A stretch of DNA of 64,000 nt from Histoplasma ohiense (taxonomy: Eukaryota > Ascomycota > Eurotiomycetes > Onygenales > Ajellomycetaceae), in assembly GCA_017607445.1 (NCBI GenBank), contig JAEVHH010000002.1, positions 1,116,001 through 1,180,000 on the forward strand, given 5' to 3'. The translations under genes were made by a program, and so were the position numbers. The notes beneath the pieces were generated by a model. It was not told the origin of the DNA and did not search any database. It saw nothing but the letters and a program-made list of their open reading frames with translations. The first letter of the stretch is position 1. Each line of letters opens with the position of its first letter. Positions 10,585 through 22,557 of the stretch are shown here, in pieces.

Positions 10585-13500
10585 TTATATCCTCGGTTCC
10601 GTCACAATGCCCTCATACTCTCGCGACTTGATATAATCCAGTGTGCGCTGGAAATGGCGCTTCGGATTATCAAGACTGGAGTTTGGCACGCCGTCATTCT
10701 GGCTGGTTTCGAGGTTCGAGTGGATGAGTTCGATGAGCCCGTTCAGGTACTTGGTAGTCACGGTCTCGTTCCCTTGATCGAAATAATATACGTAGCGGTT
10801 CAGAATTTCGACAAAGAGCTCCACGGATACTGCTGTGTCCATGCATGCGTCCGCGACTCGTAGAGCTCTTTGGAGGCATTCTAGAACGCGTTTGCCATCA
10901 CGATATAGCTTTATGAATAGCACATCATGTTAGTCAACATGCACAAACAGTTGAGCAAAACGGAGTGACAAAAGTCATCGTTGGATTGAAATCTTACATC
11001 TTTCGCATCTTCGTCCTCTTTCTGCTGGTTCTCAACGGCCCACCAAAGATGACTTGCCAGGTACACCGCACGGCATTGATCTGGCTTCTTCAACAGTTTG
11101 CTACCGTGCAGCGCAGCCTTGGTGATGAGCGTATCATAATTTTCTTTTCCAAATCCCCTCGTTCCGTGCAGTGCGCTCGCGAGAATGCATACAGCTTGGA
11201 ACTGTGCTCGAGAATCACTTATGGAATCCTCGTAGATAGTGAATGCTTGTGCGAAAAATTCATAGCTGAATTCCTCGAAGCCACACTGGTCGGCCACTTG
11301 GCCACAAAGGACGAAGAGGCGAAGAGACAGCTCGGCACATCCGGGATTTACTCGTTGATATAAATTGCTGACGCATTTGTGCATGAATCGGTAGAGTGTG
11401 GAGGATTGTGCCTGCCAGTTATCATCATAATGTTCGCGCAGCTTATATTTACGAGCTAGCTTCAAGGAGGAAGTAATTAAAGCAGGGGTAGTGTATCGAA
11501 TGCGTTCGTTTCCTTCTGAAAAAGCTTTACCTGTCTCTTGTAGGAGCTTTTCGATTGATGGTCAGCACAGATACTACGATACCACATGGGCTAACACTCA
11601 CCTTGAGCTGAGTGTCATTATCCGGGCCTTGGATGAAGTGGACAAGCCGTGCCAGCCATCCTTGTTCCTCAATTGTCTCTTCTGTCTCTCCTGAGCGCCG
11701 TTGTTGCGGAGCACCTGGATAGCCAATAGGCTGTTGCATACCCTCCTTTATTAAAACTCTCAATATCTGTAACACACCGTCCAGGTGTTCCGACGTCGAA
11801 ATTATTGTCCGGTTTCGTAAAATTCCCCGAGCAATCTCGCCAGCAACAGCTCTTCGTGTGGAGTACGGCTGAGCCGCAAATAGTGGGATATAATTGGGGA
11901 GTGAAAGCGATGTGAAAATGGAAATATATGCACGTATTGGCGCAAGGAGTAGATTTAAGAGATTTGACTGTGCAGCACTGGAATGCAGGTCAGCGGTATC
12001 GGCATACTCCAATGTTTTCTTCGTCGCATATTCGAGAACCTGGTCTACGTATTCTATACAAGAGGTTAATGGCGCAACTTGGACAACAAAAGTAGAACAA
12101 CAACAAAGGAAATCGCATACCTAATCTCTCCGGGTAAATGTTCCTGTCTCTCATTAGTTAACGCCATTATCACAGGTGCAAAGCCCAACTTACAGTGCTA
12201 GATTCACCAGTGATACCGAGAGAGCTACCGTGTCTTGTATCGGAAGGTTTCTTGTTCTGACTAAGCTCATAACTTGTTTGAAGAATATTTCATAGAGCTT
12301 GATAGCGACTGGTAGTTTGGATTTCGATCCAACGTCCTCTTCACCATTGGCAACGGGTGAGTGTTCTTGTTCTCCATTTTCTGTGGCATCTGGTTCCTTG
12401 TTGGACTCTGTTGTTGTGTCGTCCTTATCCTCTCGAGAAACTTCCACATTAGTAACAGGGTTTGCTGCTTCATTCTCCTTGGCTAACCGCAATTTTTCCA
12501 GCAATCTAGCAGTCGCTTCCTCTTCTGACTGCTTCTTTTTCTCAGGGGTATTGTTATTGTCCGAGTCTCGTGCCGCATAAGAAGATAAACGGTCCATTAA
12601 ACCTATAACAATTTTCTTCATATCAACATGAGGGTTTAGTCTGGCAATGGCGGAGAGTAGGAGATCAAGAGTATGTAAATGGTATTCATCTGGGAAGACC
12701 TTCGTCATTACTGTAGTATATATCCGGTCAGTAATCGGAACTCTCAATTTTAGCGACGGACGCGTCCTCACCTTCCAGCAGGTACTCCTGCGCCAATACA
12801 TCACGGCATTGTACAACCTGTTCCAAAAGAGGCTGGAGTATTATCGACTTATAAGTTTCCAGATCTACCAATTGGCTCAGTCGCACCAAGTTACTTCCAA
12901 CCAGGAGCTCCAGCTCTTTCCTCTCCTGTGTCCTGATTTCTCGTTCCCTCGAATGACCCTGGTGTTGTAGCCTCACCCAAAGTTTATTCATCTCCACGAA
13001 ATTAGTCAGAATGAAACTAATAGAATCTTGTATGTTGCCCTGCGGGCCATCTTCGGTGCCGGTGGGTAGATGATCCTTGGCTTGGCCAGATAGATAATAT
13101 CGCAGGAATAAACCACGGATTGGATGTTGAACACCTCTGCTCATTTCCATCATATCCTTCATGATCTCCTTGACCGGCGCATCCTCAATGCCCATATAAA
13201 CAGTTCCGACAGTAATCATAAGATACAGGCGCGGGATGATATTTCCAGCATATTGCACCAGCTCGTACAAATCGGCGAGATGATTGACCGGGTGGTTCTC
13301 TTTGAGGTAGACGGATAGATGGCGGAGAGCATCATGAACAGCCATGTACAGTTCGTAATATTGCTTCGGGCCTAGACTAGGGGTACGGAGTTCGGAAACA
13401 AATGTCGACCTGATATTGAGCGATGTCTGTCAGCATGTGAAGCTCTTGGAACTACCTGGTATGGTTCCCTTCCCATGTTGCTTTTGTCTACATACCCGCA

Positions 13501-13632
13501 TTTCAACGCATCCATGAGCTTCCCCGGTGTCTCCAGACATCTTCGCATCATATGCGCCTGCTGTCGTACAACCCCGAGGGCATCTTCAAGCAAGCGGCTC
13601 TGTTCCTCTGGAACATTGGGCGGGCTCGCCAT
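10585..13632 (-). CDS. VPS35: Retromer subunit Vps35
   Basis: Seven exons: 13632-13496, 13409-12772, 12710-12194, 12143-12121, 12053-11602, 11546-10998 and 10908-10585, giving 879 aa with phases consistent throughout. The N-terminus (MASPPNVPEEQSRLLEDAL, KCLETPGKLMDAL-type) and PIRGLFLRYYLSG are family signatures. The alpha-solenoid continues through the region containing TKVFPDEYHLHTLDLLL to the C-terminal GFEEFSYEFFAQAF segment. Vps35 is the cargo-selective core of retromer, which recycles receptors from endosomes to the Golgi. A Glu/Asp/Ser-rich insertion (about 12300-12590) interrupts the solenoid, as is common in fungal orthologs. An in-frame ATG 39 nt upstream (13671) is a possible alternative start. 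The fourth exon is only 23 nt. Confidence 0.94.
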
Positions 13633-15394
13633 TGTGGCAGAAGCGGGACCAATGGGTCCAGAGTCTGTCAACTAAGCCCGGGAGTATAGGCCGGGAATAG
13701 TTGTAAAGTCCAGCTATGTATTTTGGAATGCGAGCAACAGCAATTGTTCTACAGAGAAAAGAAATTCAAAGAGAGTTAGTTGTCTTGTAGCAGTGTATCG
13801 TAGAGGTCTTTCGTGCTGCCTGGAGTTGGGGATGTTTGCTGGATGTTTGTTCCTGGTTGCTGACAATCCACACTATTCCGAAATGAGGTTCATATCTTCG
13901 GTTGTTTCTGCGGTACTCCGTACAGTAATTATTAGGCTTTTTAAAGAAATAAATCTAACTACACATTCGATTGCTTTCAGAATTATCAGAACTACCTAGG
14001 TGACGATACATATGCCATATGCCATATGCCATCCTCCGCTTCCGACAAGACTATACGCTTCTCTGCGATAGTGCTCTCGCGCGGGGCTTTGCGCCGATGT
14101 AAAAGGCATACATTTGTGACTTCGTTTTATGAAGCGTGATAACCTTGAAACAGCCTGAATGCATCTCCCACGCGCCTGCGTGTATAAGACATAATAACAA
14201 TAATAGGCTCTGAGGAAAGAATCAAGGAACGTATTGGCTGCCAATATCTCCTCAACACTTCTCTCCAACACTGCCAGTGTTCAACCCCGCGAACCTCATC
14301 CTGAACCACCATTTGCACGCTCACATACCAGTTTGATACCATGGCGATCGAAGAGCACCATAAGGGACCAGCCGTTCTTTTCTTTTCTTTTTTTTTTTTT
14401 TTTGGAAGTAAAATTGACGAGTTAAAAGTTACTTTCTACACTTTTGGTTCTCTACAATCTCCACGCAATCATCAATTTATGCTCTATTCAGCTAGCACTG
14501 AATTATCCTCTGTGGTTAGTTTTATGCTGGATTTTGCTGCGGAGCGAACCATTTCCGGCTCCAGTTCAGTTATCTTAACCAAGACTGGGATACGAAACCC
14601 ATTGAGCGTTGCTTGATTGCAGATGATGGCATTTCCTAGGTGGACCTGAATACGTTGGTTGAGTGCATTCTCGGAGGGAGGGAGGGTTCTTGCACTGCCA
14701 CTGGCACACTTCTTTTGAATTTCCAAAGCCAACTGGTCAGTACAGGCAGTGGACCTTTGGTCTTCAGGTTGGATGTGCCGAGTGGCAAGTCATTCGTATC
14801 TCCTTTCTGCAGCGCCACCACGTAAACGATTAACCACCCGGCTGAGTATTTCGAAACATTTACCCTATTGGTATCGCACAACAAAGGAAATGCGATCTAT
14901 ATTGACAGGGGAAAGTAGTGCGAATCCCTCGGATGTTCCAATATCTAAAATCCGGAAGACAATTCTTCCTTATACAGTGATGACGCGGACTGTGGTAGGC
15001 ACTAACTATAATCTTCTAGTGAAATGATCTAGTATTTGTAAAGATCTCCTTTAATTTCAATCCTAGTTAATGGGTGATTACTTTTACATTTAAGCTTCGT
15101 CAAACAAAAGAATGAAGAAAACCCCATGATATATATCCCCAACACCTACTCTAGAAATTTATGCGTTCCTCCCCTTCTTTCGAATCGGAATCATCCAAAG
15201 TGGTAGCATGGAAGATGACTTTCGCACTGTTATTCTCCAGATTTCAAGAAAAAGGCATCATGCGCCGATAAATACCCGCCTTAACCTATGCATTACAAAG
15301 GAAATAAAAAAAGGGAGGGATAACATATTGATTTTCAACATTCATCCATTTCATCGGCCGTTAAGTCATCATGCGCATTCGTTCCACTTGAGTC
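13633..15394. other. Intergenic region upstream of VPS35
   Basis: This is the VPS35 promoter plus roughly 1.3 kb without a supportable gene. A CATATGC triplication sits at 14010-14028 and a T-run at 14388-14403. Open frames of up to about 90 codons on both strands carry no recognisable motif. Confidence 0.45.
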
Positions 15395-16333
15395 TTAATT
15401 TAGAAACCGGCTACTTGGCATTGGTACATGATATGTTCCATTACTCGAGCCGTGTCTCGACAGGGGCAGGTGGGACGGAAGAGGGTAGGGGATTTTGAGC
15501 GCTGCGTGCGACGGCTGCGAAAAGCGCCAACCAGTTGGCCGCCCAGGATGGGGGGCACCTAGTGGCTGGAAAGAGGATGCATATGATGTGGTTGGATATG
15601 CATATGGTGCGGTTGGATATGCATATGGTGCGGTTGGATATGCATAGGATGTGGTTGAAGATGCATAGGATGTGGTTGGAGATGCAGATGTCGAAGGGGA
15701 AGATGTCCAACGGGAAGATGTCCAACGGGAAGATGTCCAAGGGGAAGATGTCCAACGGGAAGATGTCCAACGGGAAGATGTCCAACGGGAAGATGTCCAA
15801 CGGGAAGATGTCCAAGGGGAAGATGTCCAACGGGAAGATGTCCAAGGGGAAGATGTCCAACGGGAAGATGTCCAACGGGAAGATGTCCAAGGGGAAGATG
15901 TCCAAGGGGAAGATGTCCAAGGGGAAGATGTCCAAGGGGAAGATGTCGAAAGGCAAGATGTCGAAAGGCAAGATGTTATTTGAGGCGGAGAGGCTGGTGG
16001 CAGAGTCGTCAGTGTGAAGAAGGTTGGCGTTTCACTTGATGTGCTCTGAGTTGATGTTGGTGAAGAAGTCTTAGTTACTGTGACCACGTAGGAGACTGTT
16101 TTTGTAACCGGAAAGGGAACTGTGACAAGGAGACCTGAGGGTGCGGCTGTAGCACTTGTCATGCCACCACCAACGAGAACGACTGAGTATGACACTTGTC
16201 TCGGTTCGATTTGTTGTTGCCCCCTTCGAGATAACGGGAATGAATTTGCTATTGTAGAGAATATCACCATGAATGATAGTATCGACACGCTGACTTTCAT
16301 GGTGAAACCCATTGCAGCCAATTTTCTAGCCAA
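15395..16333 (-). CDS. Secreted Ser/Thr-rich protein with WTSS[P/R] repeat
   Basis: An intronless frame of 312 aa. Starts at 16333 or 16297 (MKVSVSILSFMVIFSTIANS) both give a hydrophobic signal peptide followed by a Kex2-like SRRG site. Then comes a Ser/Thr/Val-rich segment, and 19 tandem five-residue units (mainly SPWTS or SRWTS). After these lie several seven-residue Tyr/Ala/Pro/Thr units and a Pro/Ser-rich tail. There is no obvious C-terminal GPI signal and no catalytic motif. The composition suggests a heavily O-glycosylated wall or surface protein. The function is unknown to me. The repeat array is open in other frames too, but only this one has a signal peptide and unique flanks. Confidence 0.6.
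   Translation of the reverse strand: MARKLAAMGFTMKVSVSILSFMVIFSTIANSFPLSRRGQQQIEPRQVSYSVVLVGGGMTSATAAPSGLLVTVPFPVTKTVSYVVTVTKTSSPTSTQSTSSETPTFFTLTTLPPASPPQITSCLSTSCLSTSSPWTSSPWTSSPWTSSPWTSSRWTSSRWTSSPWTSSRWTSSPWTSSRWTSSRWTSSRWTSSRWTSSPWTSSRWTSSRWTSSPSTSASPTTSYASSTTSYAYPTAPYAYPTAPYAYPTTSYASSFQPLGAPHPGRPTGWRFSQPSHAALKIPYPLPSHLPLSRHGSSNGTYHVPMPSSRFLN
15580..15685. repeat. 21-bp coding tandem repeat
   Basis: About five imperfect units of ATGCATATGGTGCGGTTGGAT encode seven-residue Tyr-Ala-Tyr-Pro-Thr-type units on the minus strand. Confidence 0.75.
15686..15970. repeat. 15-bp coding minisatellite, 19 units
   Basis: The unit AGATGTCCAACGGGA is repeated 19 times without a gap (285 bp). A single-site variant (AACGGGA or AAGGGGA) sets Arg or Pro in the encoded S-[R/P]-W-T-S unit. 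The outer units carry GTCGAA in place of GTCCAA. Because the unit is a multiple of three, gain or loss of copies keeps the frame. Confidence 0.92.
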
Positions 16334-16587
16334 TTTTCTCGGAAAACTAAAGAAATCAACTAAGATAGACGGCTAAATCGCACTCAACATCGTGGACAAG
16401 AGAAATAAAAAGGAGATTGCAAAATCGGCCGCAATAAAAGCTCCAAATTCATCTTGCCCCATCGCTAAATTGCAGAGGCTGGGCTGTACAGAGTAGGTGG
16501 TAGTGAGATGGCTGGGAACCCAGCCATCGATTATTTCGCATTTCGTTCATTAGTTCACAGTCACATGAAATAGACATGGTGTAATAG

Positions 16588-17151
16588 TTAGAGATACAGC
16601 TCATTCCAATTATCATAAAGAGTGAAATAGAATCCAGTTTCCCAGGGAATGAATTTGGCAATTGTATGATGTGGAAAAACAAAATGGTGTTGACATGAGC
16701 GGCAAACGGAGGTTGGTTGGTTGTGACAAGTGTTGGAGGTGGGGATGGGTGCCAAGACACCGGCGCACACGACGCAGATCATTCCACCAGCGCCAATGCT
16801 TTTATTAGAGGGGACGAACCAATCCAAGCCCCCAACATATAGCGCGTACTCGAGAGTAATCGCGATTTGTATGACTAGAATATTCCGTGCGTGGTAGTAT
16901 AGATATATGGAGAGTCCGTCGAACCCAAACGATCGACTGAATAAAGATACGAAGTCTCTAATAACCCCATCTCTCCGCCCCATGAATGTAAATACTACTA
17001 CTTGTGTGGTCATAACTAGTATGAGTAGATTGCATAGAATTTTATTTACAAGTAACCACCTACTCATTATCCCATATAAAATTGAAGAAATTTTTATTTC
17101 TCTGAAAAACTTGATAGCACATTGTGATTCTTCTTGTTTATGCTTTGCCAT
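16588..17151 (-). CDS. Hypothetical small membrane protein (uncertain)
   Basis: An open frame of 187 codons has two or three hydrophobic stretches, including LLVNKILCNLLILVMTTQVV near residue 35 and a segment around residues 90-110. I recognise no family. It lies between the secreted repeat protein and TFC6, and could be a lineage-specific gene, a piece of a spliced gene, or chance. No start or splice context decides it. Confidence 0.25.
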   Translation of the reverse strand: MAKHKQEESQCAIKFFREIKISSILYGIMSRWLLVNKILCNLLILVMTTQVVVFTFMGRRDGVIRDFVSLFSRSFGFDGLSIYLYYHARNILVIQIAITLEYALYVGGLDWFVPSNKSIGAGGMICVVCAGVLAPIPTSNTCHNQPTSVCRSCQHHFVFPHHTIAKFIPWETGFYFTLYDNWNELYL

Positions 17152-17309
17152 CTATTTCAAGAATGGCTGTGGGGAGGTAAATCATTTAACATCTTCAATT
17201 TGGGATGGAGAAAGGAGGTCGTTGCGCGGAATGGTTCTCGACGTGGTGGACTATGTACTTCGTAAACATGTGGAGAAAAGTCATCAGCCTCCACCTCGAA
17301 TAACGTCCT

Positions 17310-19735
17310 TCATCGAAGGGCTAAGTCCTCAACGCGGAGCAAACCACAACCCAGCCCAGCACATGCCCAGCCCGCACATGCTTTATTCGGGTTCCAACTA
17401 AGCGCAGTAACCGCAGTCTTCTCTTCAAAAGTCGCAATCGCAAGGTTCCCGTCACCCATCCTCCTATCCCCGGTCAGCTTTCTCACTAGTGTAGGTATTT
17501 CTGCCTTAAACCCGTCATAAAATTTGCTAACTCCGGGTCCCACAACACCGTCTTTCTGTTCAACGCTAACTTCTTCGTGCTTATTTGGAATCCATTGATG
17601 GCTAAACCATGTCTGTTGCCAGGTCTTTTCTTTGGGACTCATCAACCTGCGAAGTGGATTCGTGGCCGCGACATTGCCGCTTACACTACCGGCCAAAAAG
17701 CATGGGTGGCATAGAGTCGCTGGGGTAATGGCAGATACTAGATCGTACGTTTGTAATATGGAGGATGTAGAGAAAAACCGTCGGAGTGGCTGGATGCGGA
17801 TAAATTCAGTGTCATCGGAGCAAATATACGTTCGCAAGAAGGGCGAATATGATACTTCATATGATCCCACCCGTGAACGTGAAGTCTCTGTTACATCTGC
17901 TCGCGGATCCAGGAGGGAAAAGAGTTTCGTTTTACCATCCATTCCAGTGGTGACAAGTATATGTGGATGTGTTGGATACGATGACGTTATATTGAGAATA
18001 TAGGAAGTATGAACTGGAAAATATATGTATGGTGCAGGATTTGACACTGATTCGTTGGCATCAGATGGCGATGAGAGACTCCAAACTCCAACAAACCCAC
18101 TGGCGGTGCCAACAGCGAGGTCGCTCGGCGACAGCCAACAAAAGCAGGTGCAAAGTGTCGATGGTAGTTTGGCTTCAAAAGCAGGAACGTGAACCTGGAC
18201 TGTAACAGAATGGTTAGCCTTTGAATATCCGTATAGGAGAATGACTTTTGCGAACCATATTCCGTTTCGCTGGTCAACTTCTTTAATTGAACGTCCAAAA
18301 CTTTGATGCTCCCATCTCCCCATGCACCAGCCAAAAGACCGATATTGAGCCCCTCAACAGTATCATCTCCTTCTCGCTTATCCCGGCCCATTGGACACCA
18401 GGATAGGCGTCTGATATCGCCAGCATCGGTGCATATTACTTGCCGTAGGCGCGGCTTGACAGCCATATCAAGTTGTTGGACATCGTTATTTTCCTTCGTA
18501 GATTCAAAGGACCAAATCTGTATTGCAGATGGATATGGCGGGGAAGGCATAAAAGCTGGAGGTCCCTGAGGCACAAGGTCCAACGATTGTTTCTGCAAAC
18601 CCGATATTGGGACAGCCACCGCAAGATATTGCGAACCACCCGTGCAGTTTGGTGCCCAAGATACACATTGAATCTTGTTACCCAAATTCAAAATCCACCC
18701 TTCGCGAGTTCTTCGCGACTGGGTTGCAGAACCACTCGGTATCACCGACGCGAGTTCACCTTCAGGTGATAGAGGCTCTTCAGTCCCCACCGCCTCGGGG
18801 GTTTGCTTACCGAGGTTTTTCGGACGCCCTGGCCTTTCGCCTTTTGGCCTGATTTCACTCCATGACTGCCCAAAGTCCAGCGATTGGCCCACATCCAGCT
18901 CATAGACTTTCTGAGATGATGCAGGTCCAATTATCACAGTGTGCTTTTTCGTCCCCGGTCGGGGTATATATCGTTTTCCTTCCACGGCCGTGATGCTCAC
19001 TGTTTGTTGTCTTTTGCGAAACCGGTCACTGGCATTTTCATCATAATACCAATCCCAGCCAGAGGTCGCCTCCTTTCGCAACATATCACCGCTCACGCCA
19101 AAAGCGGCTCCTATTTCATCAATAGTCATGCTGAACGCTTCCCGTAATGTATCACTACTGGGAAATGTCACATCCCTACGTTTTGTCCATCTAACCCTTG
19201 TATATACCATGGGCAACAGATCCTCATCGCTAGAACCGAACGTTAATTTCAGATAGGTCACTTTAGCGCCATGGGCTGATGACTTGTAAAGACCTCTTGA
19301 ATGAGTAGCCATAGGATCCTGTTCATCGACGCGTCCAACTGGCCTTGATCGGGCCTTTCGTGCCTTGTCCGTTTCTTCCAAATCCGACCCCAAAGCAGAA
19401 ACTATATCATCTCCTTCCACCATGCCTATTCATAAGTAAATATTGATTCCCCAGATCAATCGATTAGTAGCACAGATCTTACGTTCAGCATCATTGTCTT
19501 GTTCTTCATACGCTTCATCGTCCTTACGTCGCGTCCCCATGCGAACACTCCTCTTTGCACCCCGGCGTCCTGTGGCCACGACATTTGAGATTTCGGTTTC
19601 TTCTTCCTCGTCGCTGGTTAATTGCTCGGATTCTGAAGATCCGACCTCAAGCCCAGTAACTGCAAAGACGTCAGTGGTGTATTCTGTAACCGTGGTCCGT
19701 CGGCGAGTGGACCTCCTTATTGGCGAGGAAGCCAT
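17310..19735 (-). CDS. TFC6: TFIIIC subunit Tfc6 (WD40)
   Basis: Three exons: 19735-19483, 19425-18256 and 18199-17310, giving 770 aa. The N-terminus is acidic and basic low complexity (SSPIRRSTRRRTTVTEYTTD). A family region before the propeller contains PGTKKHTVIIGPASSQKVYE. WD-like repeats follow, with CVSWAPNCTGGSQYLAVA, RRLSWCPM, LAGAWGDGSIKVLDV, LAVGTASGFVGVWSL and ILVTTGMDGKTKLF. This fits Tfc6/Sfc6 (human GTF3C2), a component of the tauB part of TFIIIC that recognises the B box of tRNA genes. The second donor (GTTCGC) is weak, but the 56-nt intron has a good GGCTAACC branch site and the phase agrees. Confidence 0.72.
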
Positions 19736-20184
19736 CAGACAGTCTAGGAGCAGGTAAGCGTTGCAGCTGACATTTATTGTTGAAAGAACTGTAATTAAAA
19801 TAATCGTCAGTCTCCCTCATATCACTAGATTTACATCGTTTCTAGGAACGTCCAACTAATCACTATCGTCGAATTGGTAGGGGGTGAGTGGTGCATGATT
19901 TTCCCTCCGAAATGTCGTCGAAGCTCAATATGAGCCGAAAAACGCCAGTCAGCAAGACCAAACAATATCCCAGTCCCTTAGCCCCTCAGCCCCTCAACCG
20001 CCCTCCGACCCCTGATCAATCAAGCATGCATGAACTTTCCAAGAATTCTTATATCTAGTGGTTCAACATCCCACAGGGTAGAATAATTTAGGTAGACAAT
20101 GAGCAGCGTAATGAATGTCCTTCGTTTTGGTTCTTTTAGGTGTTACGATTATTTTATTTCAAAATTACCGACACTCTCTACACC
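19736..20184. promoter_or_regulatory. Divergent promoter TFC6 / SidJ-like gene
   Basis: 449 bp separate the two start codons. There is no open frame of note. A CCCTTAGCCCC/CAGCCCCTCA-type C-rich stretch lies near 19975-20010. Confidence 0.5.
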
Positions 20185-21319
20185 ATGTTGAGTCAATTCA
20201 AAGGAAGCTTTCAGCCGGGCATCCTTCATAATTATGTATGAAAGACCTTACCCCCTCAAGTGAACACCATTGTTTATGAAGGACAATATGTAATCTGACT
20301 ATAGTATAAAACGCTATTAGGCACCACAACTTACGGCTTTTGAGTATGCAGCCGACCCAAATGCTAGAGGCTGCGAAACTAATAGCAAACCCCATAGTTT
20401 GCTATTTATCGGCGGGTTGGGCGACGGTTACTCCACCGTGCCATATCTCAACGATATCACCACAGCTCTCGAAGCTGAGAAATGGTCTGTGTTCTCAGTA
20501 GAACTCACCTCATCATACAAGGGATGGGGCTTGAGCAATCTAGACAGTGACGTTGACGAGATTGGCAAATGTGTCGAGTACGTGAAGGGGTACAAATCTG
20601 CCAGTGAGCAGGAACCTGGCAAGATTGTGATCATGGGCCATTCTACTGGAAGCCAGGATGTGCTTCATTACCTCTATTCCCAAAACCCAGGGCCAGACGC
20701 TACGACTCCACGACCCCCAGTGGACGGAGCTATTATGCAAGCTCCCGTTTCTGATCGAGAAGCCATACTCAATATCGTAAAATCGGGAAATGATCAAGAC
20801 ACCCCGGCGGAGCTGACTCAAATATATAACGATCTCATCTCCATGGCGAAGAGCGAAAAGACCCTTGGGGGGAAGGATGTCATCTTGCCAATTTGGATGG
20901 TAGGGAAGGTATACATACCTGACACTGCCGTCTCTGCTACAAGATTCCTTAGTTTGGCAAGTCCAGATAGCCCGGAAGCTCCAGGGGAAGATGACCTGTT
21001 TAGCTCTGATCTCACAGATGCTAGACTTCAAGAGACGTTTGGTATGATTTCGTCTAAGGGCCTGTTGAAGAAGTCACTTCTTGTTATGCCAGGCGGCGAT
21101 GATGAATATGTGGCTCCGTGGATTGATAAGGAAAAGCTATTGGAAAGATGGAAGGCCGCAACGACGAAAAACTCGAAAAATCCACACATCTGGTCCACAG
21201 ATAGTGCCATAATTGTTGGGGCTAAGCATTCGCCGAGCGGACCTGATCAAGCTCAACCGCGCCAGGATTTAGTTTCAAGGGTTAAAGCTTTTTTGGCCGA
21301 TATTGAGAGACAGAACTGA
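20185..21319 (+). CDS. DUF1749 alpha/beta-hydrolase, SidJ-like (fusarinine C esterase family)
   Basis: Two exons, 20185-20235 and 20321-21319, encode 349 aa. The first exon was found by extending the frame upstream: it ends HNY, and the next exon opens APQLTAFEYA, together giving the family N-terminus. Other marks are LLFIGGLGDG, the nucleophile elbow GHSTGSQ, an acid region PGGDDEY and a late histidine in GAKHSP. Family members include A. fumigatus SidJ, which hydrolyses the intracellular siderophore fusarinine C to release iron. DUF1749 has other paralogs, so SidJ orthology is not proven, and no siderophore gene sits nearby. Confidence 0.8.
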
Positions 21320-21750
21320 TAGTTTCTAAGATGAATATCTACACCACTAGAGAAGCTGTGAAAGTTGATCTTTCCAGAGTGTTAGGGACAATAAATTACC
21401 GCAGGAATCCACTTAGATTCATGTAGTTCTTTCATGGCATATTGAATAGTGCCTCAACCATGGTTTATAAAGCAAAAAAAAAAAAACATTGTATTGACAG
21501 GAACACTAAACAACGGGATAATGTATATAACAGTGGAATTATGCGAAGGGTATGAGCAATCACTAAAATATGTTGGAGACATTCAACCTGGACCTAAGCC
21601 CATTTGCGCCCCTAAGTCTTAACAAGAAAGGCCCATCATCAGTTTGCTACTATCTGCTGCGTGGATATACAAAAGAGGCGTTATTGCCTCGACCCTGCGT
21701 CAACCGGGAAAGGCCAAAAGAAAGAACAAGGATCAAATGCAAGAAGCTGA
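21320..21750. other. Convergent intergenic region
   Basis: 3' flanks of the SidJ-like gene and DPM1. An A12 run lies near 21475-21486. No gene is seen. Confidence 0.45.
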
Positions 21751-22557
21751 TTAGACCTTCAGCCAAAGTGTGAGGACCCCCTTTAAGTATTCTACGATCT
21801 CGTCCCCTCCAAGCTTGCTCTCGCCATAAAGACGATCAACAAATGTGATGGGGCATTCCTCGACCTTGAACCCCATGGCCTTAGCACGAACCATCATTTC
21901 CATTTGGAAAGTATACCCTTTGCTCTCCGTGCTTTTAATAACCTTCTCAAGAACGGGCTTCTTATATAATCGGAAACTTCCCGTCAGATCGCTGACTCCG
22001 GGCATCAACATCACGTCCGCAATCAAGTTGGCTCCCCGAGAGGTGAGCTTGCGGACCAGATCCCAGCCATACACTCCACCACGCAGATTCCCACGAGATG
22101 CATATCTAGTCCCTGTAACAATGTCGCAGTTCGTTTCATTCTGTATTTTGATCATTTCGGGGATAAATTTAGGGTGGTGGCTAAAATCGGCGTCCATGAT
22201 GATGACGAAGTTACCTGAGACCGATTTCAAGCCATGGACATATGCGGTTCCGAGACCTAGCTTCCCTTCACGGGGCCTCAGAACGATGTGCTCCGGTCCC
22301 CAAAGTGATTGAAGCTGTTTTGCGACTTCTAATGTTCCATCCGGAGATCCATCATCGACTATGATCACCTCCCAATCTAGTTTACTAAAAGAAGGGTAAA
22401 AGACAAAATTAGCTTCACACCGAGAAATTGCTAAGCACATAGGAGATTCCTACTTCTCTCTAAATGTCCTCTCAATCAGCCAGCAGATTATGGGTAGGTT
22501 CTTGCGTTCATTGTAGGTAGGGAGAATGACGGAGTATTTGTTGTTCTGTGAAGACAT
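21751..22557 (-). CDS. DPM1: Dolichol-phosphate mannosyltransferase catalytic subunit
   Basis: Two exons, 22557-22454 and 22384-21751, encode 245 aa. A GT2 fold begins KYSVILPTYNERKNLP, then EVIIVDDGSPDGT, the metal-binding DAD in IIMDADFSHHP, and GTRYASRG. It ends VEYLKGVLTLWLKV without a C-terminal membrane anchor. It therefore belongs to the human/S. pombe type, which needs Dpm2 and Dpm3, not the single-chain S. cerevisiae type. It makes Dol-P-Man from GDP-mannose on the cytosolic face of the ER, feeding N-glycans, O-mannosylation and GPI anchors. The donor GTAGGA is slightly unusual, but the phase and residues at the junction fit. Confidence 0.93.
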
